The translations under genes were made by a program, and so were the position numbers. Of a stretch of DNA of 47,283 nt, positions 18,521 to 28,684 are shown piece by piece. The notes beneath the pieces were generated by a model. That model worked only from the letters and a program-made list of their open reading frames with translations, was not told the DNA's origin and did no database searches. The stretch spans positions 55,655 to 102,937 of the forward strand of contig JAUJMR010000010.1 in assembly GCA_030446765.1 (NCBI GenBank), given 5' to 3'. This DNA comes from Chloroflexia bacterium. Its GTDB lineage: Bacteria > Chloroflexota > Chloroflexia > Thermobaculales > Thermobaculaceae. Position 1 is the first letter of the stretch; each line of letters begins with the position of its first letter.

Positions 18521-19167
18521 TCGCAGCACGCCGCTTCCAGCGCCCGCTCCAGCGGCGCCCGGCACTCGATGTCCTCATGGTCGCCGCGAAAATGGTCCAG
18601 GTCCGTTGGCCGGTCGAGATCGTACCCGGTGCCCTGCGAGCGGTAGACCGCAAGGGGAACGCCGCGCTCCCTGGCGGTTTCTACGTAGCGCAGGTAGCTG
18701 TCTGCGCCGAAGAGGAACGGCAGCGCGGTGGATGGATTCAGATACAGCGCGTTTGTGCCCGTATCACTTCGTGCAGGGGCGATGACACTTGTGTTCGCTC
18801 GCTGGCCGCACGCAGCCATCTCGGCGACCTCATCGGCAGTGAGGAGCAGCAGGTCACCAAAGATGATGAGGCAGCCGTCTGCACCATCACGGACCGCGGC
18901 GTCGGTCGCGAGGCGCAGCGCCGCGTTGAGGTCCTGTCCATCGTCGCGCACCGGGATAGCGCCGCGCTCGCGGGCACGCTCGGCAACGCGGTCGTCGGGG
19001 GTGACGACGTACACGGCGTCGACGGCGCCTGAGTGGTCGAGTGCGCGGAGCACGCCGCCGAGCATGCACAGCGTCACGTCCTCACGCTCCGTGGGGGTGA
19101 GCACGGCGCTCAGCCGTCCCTTCGCCTCGGAGAGCCGCTTCACGGGCACGATCGCGGCGGTGCTCAT
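18517..19167 (-). CDS. cofC: 2-phospho-L-lactate / phosphoenolpyruvate guanylyltransferase
   Basis: A 216-residue nucleotidyltransferase of the CofC/FbiD family. It activates a three-carbon phospho-acid with GTP for F420 side-chain synthesis. The N-terminus AAIVPVKRLSEAKGRLS holds the nucleotide-binding lysine/arginine cluster. Further motifs are LIIFGDLLLLTADEV and the metal-binding region ARSDTGTNALYLNP, then YDLDRPTDL near the end. It overlaps cofD by 4 bases upstream and cofE by 4 bases downstream, so translation is coupled throughout. Whether the substrate is phospholactate, PEP or 3-phosphoglycerate cannot be read from the sequence. Confidence 0.94.
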   Translation of the reverse strand: MSTAAIVPVKRLSEAKGRLSAVLTPTEREDVTLCMLGGVLRALDHSGAVDAVYVVTPDDRVAERARERGAIPVRDDGQDLNAALRLATDAAVRDGADGCLIIFGDLLLLTADEVAEMAACGQRANTSVIAPARSDTGTNALYLNPSTALPFLFGADSYLRYVETARERGVPLAVYRSQGTGYDLDRPTDLDHFRGDHEDIECRAPLERALEAACCE

Positions 19168-20108
19168 CCGGCGGATGCTTTCAGGGATGCGGCGAACCCG
19201 AGGACCGTGCTGGCAAGAGTTTCGCGACTGTGGTCGTCACGCATCACGGTGGGGGCGGTGAGCACCTCCATGCCGAGCGTGCGAATCGGTGCGGCGAGTG
19301 CCACATCGGCCTCGTCGATGACCATTCCTTCGAGCAGATCCGCGTACAGCTTCGCGATGCCGTGTGCGGACACTTCGTGACCGAGGGATTCGAGCATGCG
19401 ATCCGCCGGGCCACGGAGCGCGGAGCCGGCGACGATAGGGCTCACGGCGACTTTCGGCGCGGCGCTGGCGAGGATCGCGTCCCGCATGCTCGGAACGGCG
19501 AGAATCGGCCCGATGCTGACGATGGGGTTCGATGGACACAGAACGATGGCTTCCGCCTCCGCGAGCGCGGCCAGCACCGGTTCCGACGGGCGGGCCGCCT
19601 CGATATCGTGGTAGCGCACGCCGGTGACGGTGGGCTCGTGGTGCTGTCGGACGAAATACTCCTGGAAGTCCAGCTCACCGTCGGCAGTCTGGATCACCGT
19701 GGCAACGGGCTGGTCGCACATCGGCAGAAGTGCAGGACCGATGCCGAGGCCGGTACAGAGCGCGCGGGTGACCTCTGTAAGGGTACGGCCCGCCGCGAGC
19801 ATCCGCGTGCGCAGAATGTCTGTGGCGAAGTCCTTGTCCCCGATCTGGAACCAGGTATCCTCGCCGTAGGTGCGAAGCATCTCGAGCGCAACGAAGGTAT
19901 CGTCCGCGACGCCCCAGCCGGTTACAGAGTTCGCGATGCCCGCGAGCGTGTACATCACGGTGTCGAGGTCCGGGCTGACACGAAGGCCGTAGATCTCGAA
20001 GTCGTCCGCGGTGTTGACGATGACGGTGAGGTTTTCCGGCGCGAGGCACTGGGCGAGGCCGTGGGCGAGCTTCGCGCCGCCGACCCCGCCTGCAAGGGCT
20101 ACGATCAC
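19164..20108 (-). CDS. cofD: F420 precursor transferase (LPPG:Fo 2-phospho-L-lactate transferase)
   Basis: A 314-residue CofD/FbiA. It transfers the phospho-acid moiety onto Fo to give (dehydro-)F420-0. Characteristic segments are MIVALAGGVGGAKLAHGL, VNTADDFEIYGLRVSPDLDT, the strongly conserved GWGVADDTF, GDKDFATDILRT and the site LCPSNPIVSIGPIL. Full length for the family. It sits 15 bases downstream of the split-barrel protein and overlaps cofC in ATGA. The cofG/cofH genes for Fo synthesis are not in the window. Confidence 0.95.
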   Translation of the reverse strand: MIVALAGGVGGAKLAHGLAQCLAPENLTVIVNTADDFEIYGLRVSPDLDTVMYTLAGIANSVTGWGVADDTFVALEMLRTYGEDTWFQIGDKDFATDILRTRMLAAGRTLTEVTRALCTGLGIGPALLPMCDQPVATVIQTADGELDFQEYFVRQHHEPTVTGVRYHDIEAARPSEPVLAALAEAEAIVLCPSNPIVSIGPILAVPSMRDAILASAAPKVAVSPIVAGSALRGPADRMLESLGHEVSAHGIAKLYADLLEGMVIDEADVALAAPIRTLGMEVLTAPTVMRDDHSRETLASTVLGFAASLKASAG

Positions 20109-20123
20109 CGTCCTGTTGCCCCC

Positions 20124-20522
20124 CTAGAAGCCGTGGGCACTGATGCGCTCGATGCTCATGCGCATCGTGACGCGCTCCTGCTGCTGGAACTGATCGCGAC
20201 TCATCCGCTCGCCCTGCTCGGGACCGTGATATCGGATCGCGAGGCGCCGGATATCGTCCTGGGCGGTGGCCTGGTCGTCGATGAGCATCGACGTGCCTGT
20301 GAGCGTGAGGTAGCGGTAGCCGTCTTCCAGGCAGAACGAGGTGCGCGGATCGCGACGCAGGTTGCGGTCCTTCACCCTGCCGCGCGCCGTGTTCATCATG
20401 ATCTCCTCACCCTGCAGCTCGTACCACAGCACGGTCTGTTGAGGACTGCCATCACGGTTGATGGTAGCGACGGAGGCGAAGCGCACTTTGTCGAGAAAGG
20501 CGCGAACGGATTGATCGAGCAC
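20124..20522 (-). CDS. PPOX-class split-barrel protein, probable F420-dependent
   Basis: A 132-residue split beta-barrel flavin-binding protein of the pyridoxamine-phosphate-oxidase class. It starts LDQSVRAFLDKVRFASVATI and contains the cofactor region VLWYELQGEEIMMNTARGR with KDRNLRRDPRTSF, a typical phosphate-binding Lys/Arg cluster. The start is GTG, preceded by AAAGGAG about 10 bases away. The position as first gene of the cofD-cofC-cofE operon strongly suggests F420 as cofactor rather than FMN; that is inference from context and family. The reductase substrate is unknown. Confidence 0.88.
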   Translation of the reverse strand: MLDQSVRAFLDKVRFASVATINRDGSPQQTVLWYELQGEEIMMNTARGRVKDRNLRRDPRTSFCLEDGYRYLTLTGTSMLIDDQATAQDDIRRLAIRYHGPEQGERMSRDQFQQQERVTMRMSIERISAHGF

Positions 20523-20635
20523 GGGGGCGAGGCTCCTTTACTGTACGGCTACTGTAGCATATACGGCGCGGCAGGCAGGGGAGACGCGCACCGTACGGCA
20601 AGTGGTCTACCGCTGCACCGCATCACCCTTGTTTG

Positions 20636-21217
20636 CTACGAGGAGCCGGGGGTGCGGTACACATGGTAGATGCGCTGGGCAGCGGTGAGGTTCGTGCCGA
20701 TGGCGAGGATCCAGAGGGCGAGGACGGGCTGCCCGATGATGAGCAGCGCGCCGAGGATGATGACGCGCTCAGTGCGCGCGAACAGCCCGGCTTCATTTCG
20801 GACGCCGAGCGCCTCGGAGCGCGCGCGGGTGTAGCTGATCATAATCGAGCCGACGAACGTGATGTAGGTAAGCATCACGGCCGTGTCGTTCCCGCTCTGC
20901 AGGAAATGCCACAGGAGCCCGAGGAGCAGCACCGCCTCGGAGTAGCGGTCGAGCGTGGAGTCGAGGAAGCCGCCAAAGCGGGTGACCCGATTGCTCGCAC
21001 GGGCGATTGCGCCGTCGAGCATGTCGAAGCTGCCCGCGAGCCAGACGCAGATGCCCCCGATGGTGTAGTTTCCGCCGGCGAGCACGAGCGCCACGAGCGC
21101 GTTCAAAATAAGGCCGGTAACGGTAATCGCGTTTGGCGAGATCCCCGCGCGATACAGGGCGCTGCCGACGCGCAGGGTGTAGCCGCGGACCAGGGGACCG
21201 AAGAAGGTACTAAGCAC
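20636..21217 (-). CDS. CDP-alcohol phosphatidyltransferase (PgsA/PI-synthase-like)
   Basis: A 193-residue membrane enzyme that exchanges CMP of CDP-diacylglycerol (or a CDP-lipid) for an alcohol. The complete family motif is visible: D65, D68-G69, A72-R73, G82, D86 and D90 in DMLDGAIARAS and FGGFLDSTLD. Five to six membrane helices follow the usual pattern. It overlaps the glycosyltransferase gene by 8 bases. The pairing with a PimA-like glycosyltransferase resembles the phosphatidylinositol mannoside locus of Actinobacteria, so inositol phosphate is a reasonable guess for the acceptor. Glycerol phosphate is the alternative. Confidence 0.9.
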   Translation of the reverse strand: MLSTFFGPLVRGYTLRVGSALYRAGISPNAITVTGLILNALVALVLAGGNYTIGGICVWLAGSFDMLDGAIARASNRVTRFGGFLDSTLDRYSEAVLLLGLLWHFLQSGNDTAVMLTYITFVGSIMISYTRARSEALGVRNEAGLFARTERVIILGALLIIGQPVLALWILAIGTNLTAAQRIYHVYRTPGSS

Positions 21218-22394
21218 GTTCGACCTTCCGCGTAATCACGCGCCGTTGGCCGAGCCCACCTTCGCCGGAGCGCCACACTTTGCGCTCGTGCGTCTCGGTA
21301 TAGAGTTCCAGGAGGCTAGAGGCGACCTTCGGCCAGGAGTGATCCTGCGCCTTAGTTGCGCCGTTGAAACCCATCCGGGACCGCTTCTCGCCATCGGCGA
21401 GGAGGTGCACCATCGCGATGGCAAGCGCGTGCTCGCTCTCGGGTGCCACGAGCAGTCCTTCGCGCTCGTTCGTGACGATACTGGCATAGCCGGGGATGTC
21501 GCCCGCGATCACCGGAAGGCCCGCGGCCATCGCTTCGAGCAGGACGAGTCCCTGGCTCTCGCCCTGAATGCTGGGGGCAACGAGGAACTGGCAGCTCCGC
21601 ATATAGCGAACGCGGTCCGCGTCGGACACGGCGCCGACGTAGTGCACGTTGCGTGCTATCCCGTACTTGCGCACCCTGCTCCGAAACTTCGCGGGATCCC
21701 CATGCCCCAAGACAACGAGCTGGATATCCGGGTACGCCTGCTTCACCCATGGAAGCGCCTTGAGAAGATACTTGAAGCCCTTGCGCTCTTCCTCAAAGCG
21801 ACCTAGGAAGAGGATGTTCGTGCGCCCATCCATCAGTTCCGGGATGGGCGGCGCGGGGGTGGTGAACGCGCTGATGTCCACGCCGTTCGGGATGATGCGG
21901 TATTCCCCCTCAAAATATTGCGAGGCGTACTCGCGCGCCGGCTCGGACACGGCGACCAGGCCGTCGAGCCGGGTGAAGAAGTGCTGAAGCACCGGCCGCC
22001 AGTAGTAGTACTGGAAGTTCGTCTCCGAGTATGCGTGGAACGTGCCGATGTTCACTGAGCGCGAGTAATTGAGCACGACGAGTGGGAGGACGGGCATCAG
22101 CGGCTCGTGGCAATGGATGATGTCGAAATGCTTGCGTGCGAGGAGGTTCTTGATCCGGCTGCGGAGGTTCAGGGAGAAGCTGAGACGCGCGACGGAGCCG
22201 TTCACGTGCAGCGGCACAACGCCACCGACGCCGTGGAAGCCGTCTATCTCGATGTCGTCGGTCATGCCGGAGAGGGGGGCGACCACGTCCACCTCATGCC
22301 CGATGCGGCGGTACTCCCTGCTGAGGTGCTCGATGTGTTGTTTGACTCCGCCGTGCGTGGCGAAGTCATATGCAGAGACGAGTGCGATCCTCAT
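21210..22394 (-). CDS. GT4 glycosyltransferase, PimA-like
   Basis: A 394-residue GT-B fold enzyme. The N-terminal domain starts RIALVSAYDFATHGGVKQHI with the GGV loop. The C-terminal domain has FLGRFEEERKGFKYLLKALP and the nucleotide-sugar site ESQGLVLLEAMAAGLPVIAG with the E-x7-E pair. It is located between a PHP-domain protein (ATGA overlap) and a CDP-alcohol phosphatidyltransferase (8-base overlap). By this context it probably transfers a mannose or similar sugar to a phospholipid head group at the cytoplasmic face of the membrane. That role is inferred; the family assignment is firm. Confidence 0.9.
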   Translation of the reverse strand: MRIALVSAYDFATHGGVKQHIEHLSREYRRIGHEVDVVAPLSGMTDDIEIDGFHGVGGVVPLHVNGSVARLSFSLNLRSRIKNLLARKHFDIIHCHEPLMPVLPLVVLNYSRSVNIGTFHAYSETNFQYYYWRPVLQHFFTRLDGLVAVSEPAREYASQYFEGEYRIIPNGVDISAFTTPAPPIPELMDGRTNILFLGRFEEERKGFKYLLKALPWVKQAYPDIQLVVLGHGDPAKFRSRVRKYGIARNVHYVGAVSDADRVRYMRSCQFLVAPSIQGESQGLVLLEAMAAGLPVIAGDIPGYASIVTNEREGLLVAPESEHALAIAMVHLLADGEKRSRMGFNGATKAQDHSWPKVASSLLELYTETHERKVWRSGEGGLGQRRVITRKVERA

Positions 22395-23182
22395 CGCGCC
22401 TGCCGTGCGCCGCGACGCTCAATGTAGCGGGAGATCTGCCGAGCGGTGAGCACGAAGTACGCCCGGCCCATCACCCGTGCGGCACCCGAGGCGCACTCGC
22501 GCGCGGTCCAGTAACGGCCCTCCGCAGTCGTTCGGCGTGTTTGCAGGGAGGCGACGAGATCATCTGCGGTGCGACCATCGAAACCGGTGTACGCGGTGCC
22601 GATAAGCAGGCGCTTGTGCGCGTCGCTGCCGCCGGTCTCCGCGACGCCGTAGTGTGCGTCGTTGTGCCGCCGGGCGAGGTCCGCGCCGAGGCGTCCAGCA
22701 GGGCTGGAGTTGATCAGCTCCACGCCGAGCAACACCCCTGCGTCGCACAGCGCTCGGATGCCGGGATCGCGCAGGCTGAGTGTCATCGGACTCATCGGGT
22801 GCGGCGCAATGCACCACCCGCCGCGCTCGGCAACGTCGTGCGCGGTCTGCTCCGGGGTACGAAAGGGGAGCGGTGGCTCTTCAAGGCCGTACACAAGCAG
22901 ATGGCCGCGCCGCGTCGTGACCTCCGTGCCGGGGATGATCTGGAACCGATAGCCCCGCCGCGCGGCAATCTCGCGGGCCTCCAGCGAGGCGCGGGTGTCG
23001 TCGTGGTCGGTGATGCTGATCACGTCGAGGTTCGTGCGATGCTCGACCCATTCCAGTATCTCAGGCACGGAGTTGAGGCCGTCACCGAGAGAGCTGTGCA
23101 TGTGGAGGTCCGCCGCACCCCTCGCAAGGGGCGAGCGATGGCCCCGCAGGGCGTCGTTATTCAAGTTTGTAGCAGTCCTCAC
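22391..23182 (-). CDS. PHP-domain phosphoesterase
   Basis: About 263 residues with PHP metal-binding motifs: ADLHMHSSLGDG, SITDHDDTR, PGTEVTTRRG, a histidine pair region IAPHPMSP and ETGGSDAHK. This pattern is typical of stand-alone PHP proteins (TrpH/YciV-like) that hydrolyse phosphate from small nucleotides or oligonucleotides. The start is uncertain. I give GTG 23182, 17 residues before the first motif; TTG 23164 has a better GAGG at spacing. The open frame continues upstream but its content is not protein-like. It is the first gene of the GT4/phosphatidyltransferase run. Confidence 0.82.
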   Translation of the reverse strand: MRTATNLNNDALRGHRSPLARGAADLHMHSSLGDGLNSVPEILEWVEHRTNLDVISITDHDDTRASLEAREIAARRGYRFQIIPGTEVTTRRGHLLVYGLEEPPLPFRTPEQTAHDVAERGGWCIAPHPMSPMTLSLRDPGIRALCDAGVLLGVELINSSPAGRLGADLARRHNDAHYGVAETGGSDAHKRLLIGTAYTGFDGRTADDLVASLQTRRTTAEGRYWTARECASGAARVMGRAYFVLTARQISRYIERRGARQAR

Positions 23183-23339
23183 CGGCACGCGAACGCGTGG
23201 TGACCGAGACCAAGGCCGGAGCGCAGTATACCAGAGCGGTGGACGGCGTATCAACGCGGGCGCGACTCGCATCGGGGGTGAGCAGTTCGTGCGCACCGCG
23301 GGCGATGAGCCATCAGGGCGGTGGCTGATATACTTGGCC

Positions 23340-24197
23340 GTGGCCACCTCGACCGAAAGCCTGAAGATCATTGACCCGCGTGACGTGCTGCGCCGGCACG
23401 GGCTGCGCGCGAACAAGGCGCTGGGTCAGAACTTTCTGACGGAGGCGTCGGCGCTCGGGGCCGTGCTCGACGCTGCGGAGCTGGAGTCAGAGGACCGGGT
23501 GCTGGAGATTGGGCCGGGGGCGGGGACGCTCACCGCGGAACTGGTCCAGCGCGCGGGGTGCGTGCTCGCCATCGAGCTTGATGAGACGCTGGTGGGCGTG
23601 GTGCGCATGGAACTCGGCGACCGACCAAACCTGCACATCGCGCACGGCGACATCCTCAAGGCCCCCTACCAGCGGATGCTCGCGGACGCGTGCGGCGCGG
23701 AAGCTACAAGGTCGTCGCCAACCTGCCGTACTACATCACCTCCCACGTACTGCGCCTGCTGCTGGAGCGGGAGCCGAAGCCGGAGCTGATCGATGTGATG
23801 GTACAGAAAGAGGTCGCAGCGCGCGACGGCCGGGCCAGGTGCGATGAGCCTGCTCGGCCTGTCGGTGCAGACGTTCTCGCAGGCGTGGCTTGTGGCGCAC
23901 GTGCCCGCTGGGTCGTTCGTGCCGCAGCCGGAGGTGGACTCCGCGGTGTTGCAGCTCAAGGTCCGTCCCGAGCCGCTGTTCCCTGAAATTTCGATGGAGC
24001 GGTACTTCGCGATCGCGGCGGCAGGCTTCGGGCAGAAGCGTAAGGGGCTGCTGAACTCGCTTTCCTCGAACCTGCACCTGTCGAAGCCGGTCGTACAGGA
24101 GGCGCTACGCGCGGCGGGGATCGAGCCGCTCACGCGTGCCCAGCAGCTGGGGCTGGAGGATTGGGCACGACTGTGCGACACCCTGCCGCTGGCCTGA
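23340..24197 (+). CDS. rsmA: 16S rRNA dimethyladenosine transferase, two frameshifts
   Basis: The enzyme that dimethylates the two adjacent adenosines of 16S helix 45. About 285 residues after repair. Family start LRRHGLRANKALGQNFL; SAM site LEIGPGAGTLT; acidic IELDETL; catalytic NLPYYITSHVL; then AMSLLGLSVQTFSQAW and the C-terminal RYFAIAAAGFGQKRKGLLNS. The part from ~23700 to ~23820 is one frame off: a base is missing near 23700 (ACGAGSYKVVANLPYY expected) and one is extra near 23822. As this gene is near-universal and rarely dispensable, sequence error is more likely than inactivation. GTG 23340 is the likely start. Confidence 0.88.
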
Positions 24198-25053
24198 CGG
24201 TCCGGGCACCCGCGAAGCTCAACCTCTCGCTGGAGGTGCTGCGCCGGAGGCCGGACGGCTACCACGAGCTGTGCACACTTTTCCAGGCGATTGGTCTCTG
24301 CGATGAGCTGACCGTCGAGCCGGCGGACGGGCTCACGCTCACTGTCGAGGGCGATGCGCCACCCGGCGAGGAGAATCTGGTGCTGCGGGCGGCGCACATG
24401 CTCGCGCCGTACGCCGGTGGCAGGGGCGCGCATTTGCGCCTGCTCAAGCGCATTCCTTCGGGGGCAGGGCTTGGCGGGGGAGCAGCGATGCCGCCGCCGC
24501 CCTGCTCGCGCTCAACCGACTGTGGGGCACGGGCCTGGAGCGGCCAAGGCTCGCGGAAATGGCGCGGACGCTCGGCGCGGATGTGCCGTTCTTCCTGCAC
24601 GGGGGCACTGCGCTCGGTACCGGGCGGGGGGATGAGATCGAGCCGCTGCTGGATGTTTCCAGCCTCTGGTTCGTGCTGTCGGTGCCACCGTTCTCGCTAC
24701 CGGAAAAGACCGCGCGGGTGTTTCGCAACCTGCGCGCGGATGAGCTCACGGATGGCCTGCGGACCCTCCAACTGGCCGCAGCGTTGCGCGCCGGCGGGTC
24801 GCCGGGATCGTGTGATCTGTATAATGGTTTGCGAAGCGCGGCACTTCGGGCGTTCAGCGATCTCGGCCCATACCTGGCTGGCCTGCAGGGCGCATCCGGG
24901 CGAGTGTGGGCGTTGTCCGGCGCGGGGCCGGCGTGCTACACCATCGCGGCTTCCCGGGCCGAGGCGGAAGACCTGGGGCGATGCCTGGAAAACCTGCGAG
25001 GCCTGCGCTATGTGACGAGTGCCGTGCCGCCTGGCGCGATGGGCGTTGGCTAA
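24173..25053 (+). CDS. ispE: 4-diphosphocytidyl-2-C-methyl-D-erythritol kinase, frameshifted
   Basis: A GHMP kinase of the MEP isoprenoid pathway, about 293 residues after repair. The N-terminus VRAPAKLNLSLEVLRRRPDG and YHELCTLFQAI is diagnostic. The ATP loop reads IPSGAGLGGGSSDAAAALL once a G is restored in the G5 at 24476-24480. It continues LGADVPFFLHGGTALGTGRG and the third motif WALSGAGPACY. GTG 24173 lies inside the end of rsmA (25-base overlap) with GGAGGA upstream; TTG 24161 is possible. The rsmA-ispE order is common in bacteria. It is essential in organisms that use the MEP pathway, so the break is probably a sequencing error. Confidence 0.9.
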
Positions 25054-25234
25054 GTTGTCAGGATGCGGTGGGCGTCTCCCCGCTGAGGGCGGCGCCATCG
25101 CACTGCTTGCGGGGCCCCGCCTGCGCGTGAGGTGCCGCGAACATTGCGGGGATGAGCGCTGCGGATTCGCCGAACGATGGCACCTCCCGACAAAGAAGAT
25201 CGTTATACCGTGCAGTACATCTGGATTCTACGCC

Positions 25235-28200
25235 TCAAGCTCCGGACTGATCTACCAGTTCCTCGGTGGGCAGCGTGAACTGGGCAGTACCCGCGACGAG
25301 GGGTGATGGGTCCTGTCGGTAGGCGCGGAGACGTGCCAGCCTCTCCGCGTTCCAGCCGCGCGGCGGAGCGGCGAGACCGACCAGTGCCGCAAGCCCGATA
25401 CGACGTAGCCGCTCGTCCTGACGGCTCCCGAGTGCCCTCTCCAGGATCCCAAGTTCCGCTGTATCGGCCCGTGATCCAGCATGTCCACTGCCGGTGATCA
25501 CCCGTACCGTACGCATCAATGCTTCGGCGTGCAGATCGCCCGACTCGGCCAGACGAACGAGTAGCGTGGCCATCTCCTCCCACGGAAGCACGCTGGCGCC
25601 CAGCTCAATCCTAATGCCGACCGTCAACGGATCAGGCTCTAACGCTTCTATCACCACGCGCGTTGTCGGACCGAGCTGGCCACGGTTGGAACGGAGCTGC
25701 GCCGTGAGAGCCGAGATAAGTGATTCAAGCACCCGCCGGTTCGCACGAAAACGTTGCACCGCCTCCCGAATTGGTTCCGTCTCCCTGCCCGCATAGGTAG
25801 AGAACACCGCAGAACCAGCGGCCCGGCGCTCATCGGCGATCTGCGATTCCAAGGCGTGCATTAGGGGCGGCAGAAGTGTTCGGTCGCTGTCGAGGATCGG
25901 CAGTGCACTCAGTCGCTCCAGCACCTCCACCCGTACCCGAGGTTCTGGATGTCGGAGTAAGGTCGCGAGGAGAACAGCCAGCTTCCGTTGGGCCTCCACC
26001 GAGAGCCGGTCGGCAGGGATGCGGACGACCCCTCGCGCCACCGCGTCGTCCTCCGAGGTCGCTGCCCGGTCAAGCACGGGCCAGGTCTCATCTCGCTCCA
26101 GATGGTCCCAGAGGGCCCGCAACAGCGCCACGCGCACGTCGCGATGCAGTTCGTCGCGCTCGATGCTGAGGAGTTCGCGGTATGCGGCCTCGCCGCGCAA
26201 TTCGCCGATCAGGCGTACTACCTCCTTGGCAACCGTGACCTTCTCCATCCGCACGCCCAGGAGAAATGGTAGTGCCCGCCGGAGCGCGTAAATGGCCACT
26301 CGCCCGCGGTCATCCCCCGTCGCATCGAGCAACACTGGGACACCCTCACCGGAGTCGAGCCTGCCCAGCGCCCGGAGCGCTGCGTCGCGCACCGCGGGCT
26401 TCGGGTTGCGGGCGTCGGCGAGTTCTATAAGGCGCGTCGGCTTCACCGCCTGCAGGCCCGAGAGCTGGTTGATAGCGAAGAGTATCGCGGGGCTGTCGCG
26501 CTCTGGATCACCGATCAACTCGGGAAGCGTCCGCGCAAAGGTCTCCTGTTGCGTGGCGGTCCAGCGGTGGAATCCGTCGGAATACGGCGGCACGTAGCGG
26601 GTCTTGCCCGTCGCGAAACGTCCCCGGATCCCTTGACGACCTAATGAGAGGCGTCGCTCGCCAGGAGACCGCCCGAGGAACGGGATGAGGATATCTTGAC
26701 GACGGCGGTGCAGGAAGTTCGATACCTCCCTCAGAACAATCGCGCTGGGATCGTCGCGTACCAGCCAGGGCACGATTGCGTCGAGGCGGTCGGGCCGGTG
26801 TTGACGGAGGAGCGACAGGATGATATCTGCCGTGCACGGTGAACGCGTGTCGGTCAACACCCGCTCCAGACGCGATACCAAAGCGGGGAACACACGTAGC
26901 CGGCGGCCGAACGCCTGCGCAACCCCAACGAGCTGTCCTTCACGCTCCCTGGTAGCCCACGCCTCCAACACGGGGAGCAGTGTCGGTGCGAGCCGTCGTA
27001 CCAAGTCGTCTGTCAGCCGGTCCTCGAGCCCGTACATGCTCACACGCCCCCGTTCGCGCACCAGGGTCGCAATCCATCGAACAGACCAGTCGCTGTGGAA
27101 GGGCAGGAGAGCGACGACGAGCCGTTCCGCGGCGTGCGCCGTGCTGGGCGAGAGATCCGACGCCGCCAGCGCATCGCTGACAATAGACGCCAGGTCGTCG
27201 AGGTGCTCCGAACGCCACCTGCTCGGCGGCAGGTTGGCGAGAGCCGTGAGCATCGCGAGCCGCACGGGATCCTGCTCATTGCGCCGCGCTCTGATGAGTG
27301 CCAATATCTCGGGCAGATGATCGCGATGGTAGCGTGCTGCATCAATGAGCGCGCGCAACGCCACCGATCGCAGGTCGGCATCCGGGTTGCGGATGAACGG
27401 GTCGAGTACGTCCCGCGCCTCCTCCCACCGGAGCAAGCTCGCATACGGCAGCCGCTGGGAGGACCGCGTCCGCAGTACCGGCAGGTCGACATGACGTCGT
27501 CCCTCCTGCTCCCTTAGGTCCGCTGGGGAGCTGTGCGAGGGTAGCATGCCCGACGACACCGTCGCGGTTGCGCCACCCGAGCTGCAAGGCGACAAAAACT
27601 TCACGGCGTGCCATTAGCGGCATTTTTTGGAACCAGAGATCGCTCCTTGCGAGTAATGCCGGGTGGTGACTCGCAAGGTTGATGAGCAGGCCGGCAGAAA
27701 GCCGGTGTGCAACACGATCGAAGGTAACCCTCACGACATCCCCAGAACCGAGCAACATTTCCGCGATCGGTTCGGGCCGCCGGTCCACAAGACCCTGCAG
27801 CGCTAGGCTGGGCAATGATGTCGTGCGACTCATTTCCCGCACCAAGCTTAGACCCAGGTCGGGCGAGCGACGCGAGAGCACTGACAGCACGGTGTTTACG
27901 TGCCACACGAGCCGCTTGTCGAAGCCCTCTGCCTGTTGCGCCCGTTCGAGGAGTCGCGTCACTGCGAGCTCGGGGTGGAGCCGGGCGAGCCGCTTCCACG
28001 CATCCGGTCCGGCACGATCAAACGCCACCTCCAGGTACTGCTCGACTATCGGGCGGGATGCATAAGGCAACAAGTCGGACAAAGCGTCATCGCGACCTTC
28101 CGCGAGTGCCGTCATGAAAGCGTCGATGGGAGCCCAGCGTCGGGTGTTGTACAGGTGTTTACACAGAGCGCGACGCTCCCTTGATCGAAGTGCGCCCAAT

Positions 28201-28503
28201 GCCTGAATCGCCGCAAGGTCGTCGCAGGCAAGGGGCACCAGCCGGCGAGCAAGGCCACGATGTGCATGCCGCGAAGGATCGTCGATGGCACGGACCACGC
28301 GTGAGCCGTCGCGGCTACCGAAGCAGGAGACAAGAGCCAGCCTGCGCTCATAGAACGTGCCCCGCTCCAACGAATATTGCGTGTCGGCGTTGGATGAGTC
28401 TGTGCTCGCGAGCCGACCGAGTTCCACCATCCTGTGCGCGCGACCCTCGTGCGTGAGCGGCTTCAGTTCATTCAGAAGTTGACTAGGGGTCAAAACTCAC
28501 CAT
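25235..28503 (-). CDS. Very large HEAT-like repeat protein of unknown function, frameshifted
   Basis: About 1088 residues after two repairs. The sequence is a long array of alpha-helical repeats with recurring LRSVALRALIDAARYH- and AVRDAALRALGRLDSGEG-type units, typical of HEAT/armadillo solenoids. I see no enzymatic motif, no signal peptide and no membrane helix. Halves in different frames join when one base is removed from the G4 at 27525-27528 (AQLPADLREQEGRRH). At the start, a TTG at 28493 opens the frame. If one base is removed from 28485-28488, ATG 28503 gives MVSFDPSQLLNELKPL, which looks better. It is isolated between ispE (convergent) and a membrane protein. It may be a scaffold; no function is assigned. 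Confidence 0.7.
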
Positions 28504-28684
28504 CCTGTCTCTTCCCATCGGACGCTCCGGCGTTGAGATAAATGGAGCACGAGCAAGTGGCTGGTGGCTGTAAAACTGAGGAGCAATTGTACCATCGCGT
28601 TCACACCGGTTCAGCGCTTAGGCAACAACAGACCTATGTTCACCGGGCAGTGGTCAGGGCGGTCGATGTGACAAGCATAGTAGG

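Noticed and set aside
23690..23830. Programmed ribosomal frameshifting in rsmA and other genes
   Set aside because: Breaks occur in many unrelated genes, in both directions, often in simple homopolymers and without slippery heptamers plus pseudoknots. Sequencing indels explain them better.
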